Origin: an uncultured Ideonella sp.
GTDB taxonomy: Bacteria; Pseudomonadota; Gammaproteobacteria; Burkholderiales; Burkholderiaceae
NCBI GenBank assembly: GCA_946479475.1
Contig: CAMLGG010000211.1
Span: 1 to 9,272, forward strand
Reading direction: 5' to 3'
Length of the DNA stretch: 9,272 bases
The position numbers were made by a program, and so were the translations under genes. The notes beneath the pieces were generated by a model. It was given only the letters and a program-made list of their open reading frames with translations, was not told where the DNA came from and searched no databases. How positions within the stretch are numbered: the stretch's first letter is position 1; each line of letters begins with the position of its first letter. This document shows, one piece after another, positions 6,233-9,272 of the stretch.

Positions 6233-6294
6233 GGCTGCGGGGTACCGCAGCCACCCTCCGCGAGGGTGCGCGGCCGCTTCCGAGCGGCCGCGCA
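6233..6294. terminator. Triple-hairpin bidirectional terminator region
   Basis: Three perfect stem-loops lie end to end between convergent stop codons (exporter 6220-6222, thioesterase 6298-6296). They are GGCTGCGG-GGTA-CCGCAGCC (6233-6252), CACCCTC-CGC-GAGGGTG (6252-6268), and a 12 bp stem, 6267-6278 paired with 6283-6294, around loop TCCG. None has a T-run. As hairpins they read the same on both strands, so they could stop or stabilise transcripts from both sides. Confidence 0.6.
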
Positions 6295-6295
6295 G

Positions 6296-6784
6296 TCACG
6301 GTGCGGGCAGCGAGCGCATCTCGCGCTGCCGCTGCTCCATCTCGGCGCGCAGCTGGCGGCGCACCTTGGCGTTGTCCGAGCGCCGCTTCTCGTCCGGCGT
6401 GAACGGGCGCAGCGGCGGCACGGGCACCGGCTTGCCGTCGTCGCCCACCGCCACCATGGTGAAGAAGCAGCTGTTGGCGTGGCGCACCTCCTGGGTGCGG
6501 ATGTTCTCGGCCACCACCTTGATGCCGATCTCCATCGACGAGGTGCCGGTGTGGTTCACCGCGGCGAGGAAGGTCACCAGCTCGCCCACGTGGATGGGCT
6601 GGCGGAACATGACCTGGTCGACGCTCAGGGTGACCACGTAGCGGCCGGCGTAGCGGCTGGCGCAGGCGTAGGCGACCTGGTCCAGCAGCTTGAGGATGGT
6701 GCCCCCGTGGACGTTGCCGCTGAAGTTCGCCATGTCGGGCGTCATCAGCACGGTCATCGACAACTGGTGGGCTGGCTGGGTCAT
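6296..6784 (-). CDS. Acyl-CoA thioesterase, hotdog fold (YciA/BACH-like)
   Basis: 162-residue cytosolic acyl-CoA hydrolase, releasing free CoA and a carboxylic acid. A single hotdog domain spans about 8-130: LMTPDMANFSGNVHGGTILKLLDQ (13-36) contains the Asn24-Val-His26-Gly-Gly loop and Asp35 expected at the active site, followed by VDQVMFRQPIHVGELV and NSCFFTMVAV. A charged C-terminal tail (about 131-158, many Arg/Glu) looks helical. Length fits the cytosolic acyl-CoA hydrolase family; acyl-chain preference cannot be read. Its ATG (6784-6782) overlaps the stop of the upstream DUF2917 gene in the sequence ATGA, and it has no good ribosome site of its own, so translation is probably coupled. 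If the MocR protein controls the divergent region, this gene would be co-regulated. Confidence 0.92.
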   Translation of the reverse strand: MTQPAHQLSMTVLMTPDMANFSGNVHGGTILKLLDQVAYACASRYAGRYVVTLSVDQVMFRQPIHVGELVTFLAAVNHTGTSSMEIGIKVVAENIRTQEVRHANSCFFTMVAVGDDGKPVPVPPLRPFTPDEKRRSDNAKVRRQLRAEMEQRQREMRSLPAP

Positions 6785-7086
6785 GGTTGCGGGCGAGGTC
6801 GGGGCGGCGGGGCCCCGATTGTCGCGCCCGGGCCCCAGCGGCGGCTGGCCTGTTCCTCCACAAGCAGGACCTGTGCCGCAGTCTCCGAGCCGACAAGCGC
6901 CAGGGCGCCGGCCGGCAGGCGGATCGACTGGCCCGGGTCCAGGAAGTGGTCATCGGGGTCCAGTGCATGGGTGACCCATACCCGGCCGCGCAGCACGCTG
7001 AGCCAGACCGGCCGCTGCTCGGCGCAGTGCAGGAACTGGCCGGGGCCCATGTGGAGGGTGGTCGAAGACGCTTGCACTGATGACAT
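6781..7086 (-). CDS. DUF2917 domain protein
   Basis: 101-residue small protein. The segment GRVWVTHALDPDDHFLDPGQSIRLPAGALALVGSE (34-68) matches the DUF2917 pattern I know from Burkholderiales: a short cupin-like beta domain in which a GR-[VL]-W-[VL]-T phrase is followed by D-D-H and G-Q-S. No biochemical function is established to my knowledge. The start at 7086-7084 has a strong AAGGAG ribosome site (7098-7093) at 6 nt spacing. The last 18 residues are Pro/Arg/Gly-rich and outside the domain. It overlaps the thioesterase gene by 4 nt and is divergent from the MocR gene, the usual arrangement of a MocR target, so regulation by that protein is likely but inferred. Confidence 0.85.
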   Translation of the reverse strand: MSSVQASSTTLHMGPGQFLHCAEQRPVWLSVLRGRVWVTHALDPDDHFLDPGQSIRLPAGALALVGSETAAQVLLVEEQASRRWGPGATIGAPPPRPRPQP

Positions 7087-7176
7087 GACGGGCTCCTTGA
7101 GGCCCCGCCAGTCTCGCCAGGCCTGCGGCGCCGCGGCACATCCAGCGGCGACCCATATCGATCAGCACAGATCCCG

Positions 7177-7243
7177 GGCGAAGCCCTCTGTATCGGGCAC
7201 AGATGGCGACATCTGTGCTGGTACAGGGCTTGGCGAAGTCCTC
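7177..7243 (+). repeat. Direct repeat GGCGAAGYCCTC flanking the operator
   Basis: GGCGAAGCCCTC (7177-7188) and GGCGAAGTCCTC (7232-7243) agree at 11 of 12 positions and are 55 bp apart start to start, about five helical turns. They bracket the central palindrome of the divergent region. Characterised MocR regulators such as GabR and PdxR bind direct repeats, so these could be part of the binding site. The function is inferred. Confidence 0.4.
7188..7226. promoter_or_regulatory. Nested palindromic operator between DUF2917 and the MocR gene
   Basis: The core is a perfect 9 bp inverted repeat, GCACAGATG (7197-7205), spacer GCGA, CATCTGTGC (7210-7218). Around it lies a second inverted pair CTGTA (7188-7192) and TACAG (7222-7226) with nearly the same centre. 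A further half-site GCACAGAT is at 7165-7172. The position between divergent genes, overlapping the candidate MocR-gene -35 box, fits an autoregulatory operator. The pattern is seen directly; the bound protein is inferred to be the adjacent MocR regulator. Confidence 0.65.
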
Positions 7244-7248
7244 ACAAT
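7220..7248 (+). promoter_or_regulatory. Candidate promoter of the MocR gene, probably leaderless
   Basis: GGTACA (7220-7225) and CACAAT (7243-7248) stand at the ideal 17 bp spacing; each is a partial consensus match. The transcript start would fall near 7255, only a few bases before the ATG at 7258, which has no ribosome site upstream. A leaderless mRNA would explain this. The -35 overlaps the right arm of the operator. Confidence 0.4.
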
Positions 7249-7257
7249 GGCCCGACC

Positions 7258-8757
7258 ATGGACGCCGCCTCACCCGATTCGCCTTCGCAGCCTGCCCTCC
7301 TGTACCAGCGCATCGCCCAGCAGATCGAGCTGGCGGTCGCCCACGGCGCGGTGCGCGCCGGCGAGCGGCTGCCGTCGGTGCGCCAGCTCAGCCACCAGCA
7401 CGGCGTCAGCATGACGACCGCGCTGCAGGCGCTGCGCCACCTGGAGGATCGGGGCATCGTGCAGGCACGGCCGAAGTCGGGCTACTTCGTGGTGCCGCCG
7501 CCGCCGGCGCTGCCGGAGCCGCAGGTGGACCTGCGGGTCGACGCCGCGGCCTTCGTCAACATGGACCAGATCCTGCACGACTTCCTGCTGACGATGGAGG
7601 ATCCCGAGGCGCTGCCGGCCTTCCAGGCCCTGCCCGCGCGCGCCCTGCTGCCCGAGGCCAAGCTGCAGGCCATCCTGGCCAGCGTCAACCGCCACCACCC
7701 GGAGTACGCCACCACCTACTCCCTGGCGGGCAGCCTGGCGCTGCGCCAGCAGATCGCGCGCCGCGCCGTCGGCTCGGGCGTGCAACTGCGGCCCGAGGAG
7801 ATCATGATCACCAACGGCGGGATGGAGGCGCTGTACCTGGCGCTGAAGTCGGTGGCCTCGCCCGGCGAGACCGTGGTGGTCGAGTCGCCGACCTACTTCA
7901 GCCTGCTGCAGACCATCGAGAGCCTGGGCATGCGGGCGCTGGAGATCCCCAGCCATCCGCGCGCCGGCATCTCGCTGGAGGCGCTGGATTTCGCGACCCA
8001 GGGGCCGCGCACGGTGCGCGCCTGCGTCGTCCTGCCGCACTTCCCCAACCCGGGCGGCAGCCTGATGCCGGTGGAGCACAAGCGCCGCCTGGTGCAGCTG
8101 TGCGCCGAGCGCGGCATCAGCCTGATCGAGAGCGACATCTACGGCGACCTCTATTTCGGCGACCAGCGCCCGCCGGTGCTCAAGAGCTACGACCAGCACA
8201 ACGACGTGATCCTGTGCTCGGCCTTCACCAAGACGGTCGCCCCGGGCTACCGCATCGGCTGGATGGCGCCGGGCCGGCACCTGATGAAGGCCCAGGCGCT
8301 GAAGATGCGCATGTCCTGCGCCAGCCCGATGCTGCAGCAGGAGGTGCTGGCGCAGTTCATGTGCGACGGCGGCTACGACCACCACCTGCGCAAGCTGCGC
8401 GCGGCGCTCAAGGCCCAGGCCCATCACATGGCGGACGCAGTGGCGCGCTACTTCCCGATGGGCTGCCGCCTGAGCGTGCCGCAGGGCGGTCTGCTGCTGT
8501 GGATCGAGCTGCCGAGGCACGTGGATTCGCGCGCCGTCTTTGCGCTGGCGCGGCTGGAGCACATCGGTGTCGCGCCGGGCGCGGCCTTCAGCATCAGCCG
8601 GCGCTTCGACCACTTCATCCGGCTTCAGTACGGCGAGCCCTGGTCGCCCCGGATGGAGGCCGCCATCAAGCGGCTCGGGCAGATCGTCAAGGGCCTGGCG
8701 GAGTCCTCTTCGCCTTCCTATCCGCTGCAGCACTCCATCGAGGCGCTGCGGGCGTGA
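7258..8757 (+). CDS. MocR-type GntR/aminotransferase fusion regulator (YjiR-like)
   Basis: 499-residue transcription factor. Residues 14-78 form a GntR winged helix-turn-helix (ALLYQRIAQQIE, GERLPSVRQLSHQHGVS, LEDRGIVQARPKSGYFV). After a linker, about 100-480 form a fold-type I aminotransferase-like domain that binds PLP as effector-sensing cofactor. Seen: TNGGMEALYLAL, NPGGS with Asn264, SAFTKTVAPGYRIGW with the PLP lysine Lys325, Tyr295, and a carboxylate-binding Arg candidate Arg455 in FIRLQYG. The position expected for the aspartate that contacts the PLP ring nitrogen (usual EDDIYGDL) reads ESDIYGDL, giving Ser292. The proline-rich segment PPPPALPEP (80-88) starts the interdomain linker. 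The ATG at 7258 lacks a ribosome site. It is divergent from DUF2917-thioesterase, the probable target, and its stop abuts the alr stop with no gap. The effector is unknown. Confidence 0.93.
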   Translation: MDAASPDSPSQPALLYQRIAQQIELAVAHGAVRAGERLPSVRQLSHQHGVSMTTALQALRHLEDRGIVQARPKSGYFVVPPPPALPEPQVDLRVDAAAFVNMDQILHDFLLTMEDPEALPAFQALPARALLPEAKLQAILASVNRHHPEYATTYSLAGSLALRQQIARRAVGSGVQLRPEEIMITNGGMEALYLALKSVASPGETVVVESPTYFSLLQTIESLGMRALEIPSHPRAGISLEALDFATQGPRTVRACVVLPHFPNPGGSLMPVEHKRRLVQLCAERGISLIESDIYGDLYFGDQRPPVLKSYDQHNDVILCSAFTKTVAPGYRIGWMAPGRHLMKAQALKMRMSCASPMLQQEVLAQFMCDGGYDHHLRKLRAALKAQAHHMADAVARYFPMGCRLSVPQGGLLLWIELPRHVDSRAVFALARLEHIGVAPGAAFSISRRFDHFIRLQYGEPWSPRMEAAIKRLGQIVKGLAESSSPSYPLQHSIEALRA

Positions 8758-9272
8758 TCAGGCCACGCTGACCGGCACCCTCGGCGCGAGCGCGCACATC
8801 AGCTCGTAGCCGATGGTGCCGGCGGCGCGGGCGACCTCGTCGATGGGCAGCCGGCTGCCCCGCGGGCCCTCGCCCCACAAGGTGACTTCGCTGCCCGCGC
8901 GGGCCGCCGGCACGGGCGTGAGGTCGACCGCCAGCATGTCCATGGAGACGCGGCCGACGCTCTGCGTGCGCACGCCTTCGACCAGCACCGGCGTGCCCGT
9001 CGGCGCGTGGCGCGGGTAGCCGTCCGCATAGCCGCAGGCCACGATGCCGATGCGCATCGGCCGCTCGGCGACGAAGGCGCTTCCGTAGCCGACCGACTCC
9101 CCGGGCTGCAACGACTGCGTCGCCAGCAGGCGAGAGCGCAGCGTCATGGCCGGCCTCAAATCCCAATGGGCGGCGTCGTGCTCGGGGTAGTCCGGCACGC
9201 CGCCGTAACTCATGATGCCGGCGCGGACCCAGTCGCCCCGCACGCGAGGATCCTTCAGGTGCCGCAGCGTGG
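8758..9272 (-). CDS. alr: Alanine racemase, C-terminal part (start outside window)
   Basis: Alr is the PLP enzyme making D-alanine for peptidoglycan in the cytosol. About 170 C-terminal residues are visible of a protein normally about 360-370 long; the N-terminal barrel with the PLP lysine lies beyond the right edge. Seen: [16 protein letters not shown] near the visible start, the catalytic-tyrosine motif SVGYGSAF (Tyr codon at 9087-9085), [23 protein letters not shown], and [12 protein letters not shown] with the conserved Met-Asp pair, then the C-terminal beta domain ending [18 protein letters not shown]. The reading frame is open to the window edge. Its stop (8760-8758) directly follows the convergent MocR stop, leaving no room for a terminator. 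In several Burkholderiales alr is, as I recall, next to radA; here five genes separate them. Confidence 0.95.
   Translation of the reverse strand, partial: TLRHLKDPRVRGDWVRAGIMSYGGVPDYPEHDAAHWDLRPAMTLRSRLLATQSLQPGESVGYGSAFVAERPMRIGIVACGYADGYPRHAPTGTPVLVEGVRTQSVGRVSMDMLAVDLTPVPAARAGSEVTLWGEGPRGSRLPIDEVARAAGTIGYELMCALAPRVPVSVA

Noticed and set aside
6225..6291. SacI, KpnI and two NotI sites close together, looking like a cloning polylinker
   Set aside because: The sites fall within perfect GC-rich hairpins and next to normal genes on both sides; the pattern follows from palindromic GC-rich DNA, and no vector sequence is visible.
7203..8771. 522-codon plus-strand frame overlapping the MocR gene in another frame
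   Set aside because: The product is Ala/Gly/Arg/Pro-rich with no domain, while the other frame encodes an unmistakable GntR/aminotransferase protein.

Overview
The window is very GC-rich, with strong G/C bias at third codon positions. It encodes a Burkholderiales-type IlvE, a RadA, a DUF2917 protein and two PEP-CTERM exoproteins. I infer a betaproteobacterium of order Burkholderiales, close to the Rubrivivax/Leptothrix/Aquincola (Sphaerotilaceae) type. This rests on gene content and composition read by eye; no database search was possible. Nothing points to a phage, plasmid or insertion sequence. There is no CRISPR array, tRNA or rRNA.

Layout. (a) 1-737, minus: 5' two thirds or more of ilvE, running off the left edge. 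(b) 738-1057: divergent intergenic region with a GC-rich hairpin repeat, an ilvE -10 candidate, and a motif shared with the region upstream of 1808. (c) 1058-1639 and 1808-2401, plus: tandem paralogous exported proteins, each with a signal peptide and a C-terminal PEP-CTERM sorting signal. (d) 5002 down to 2417, minus: a compact set radA, calcineurin-like metallophosphoesterase, small two-helix membrane protein, with gaps of 5 and 1 nt. (e) 5138-5518, plus: a single-domain degenerate response-regulator receiver divergent from radA, then 5596-6222 a LysE/RhtB-type exporter. (f) 6223-6295: three consecutive perfect hairpins between convergent genes. (g) 7086 down to 6296, minus: a DUF2917 gene overlapping an acyl-CoA thioesterase by 4 nt. 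(h) 7087-7257: divergent control region with a nested palindrome and a direct repeat. (i) 7258-8757, plus: a MocR-type GntR/aminotransferase regulator. (j) 8758-9272, minus: 3' part of the alanine racemase gene alr, abutting the MocR stop codon.

Working together. The clearest regulatory unit is the MocR gene with its divergent DUF2917-thioesterase pair, sharing one operator-rich region. The MocR protein keeps its PLP-binding lysine but appears to have serine where the aspartate that contacts the PLP ring nitrogen is expected. The two PEP-CTERM proteins should be sorted by an exosortase encoded elsewhere. alr and radA lie on the same strand with five genes between them; in several Burkholderiales they are, as I recall, close neighbours, so those five genes may be an insertion. 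I see no convincing complete novel system. The best leads are the MocR control region with its atypical active site, the paralogous PEP-CTERM pair with shared upstream motifs, and the degenerate receiver.
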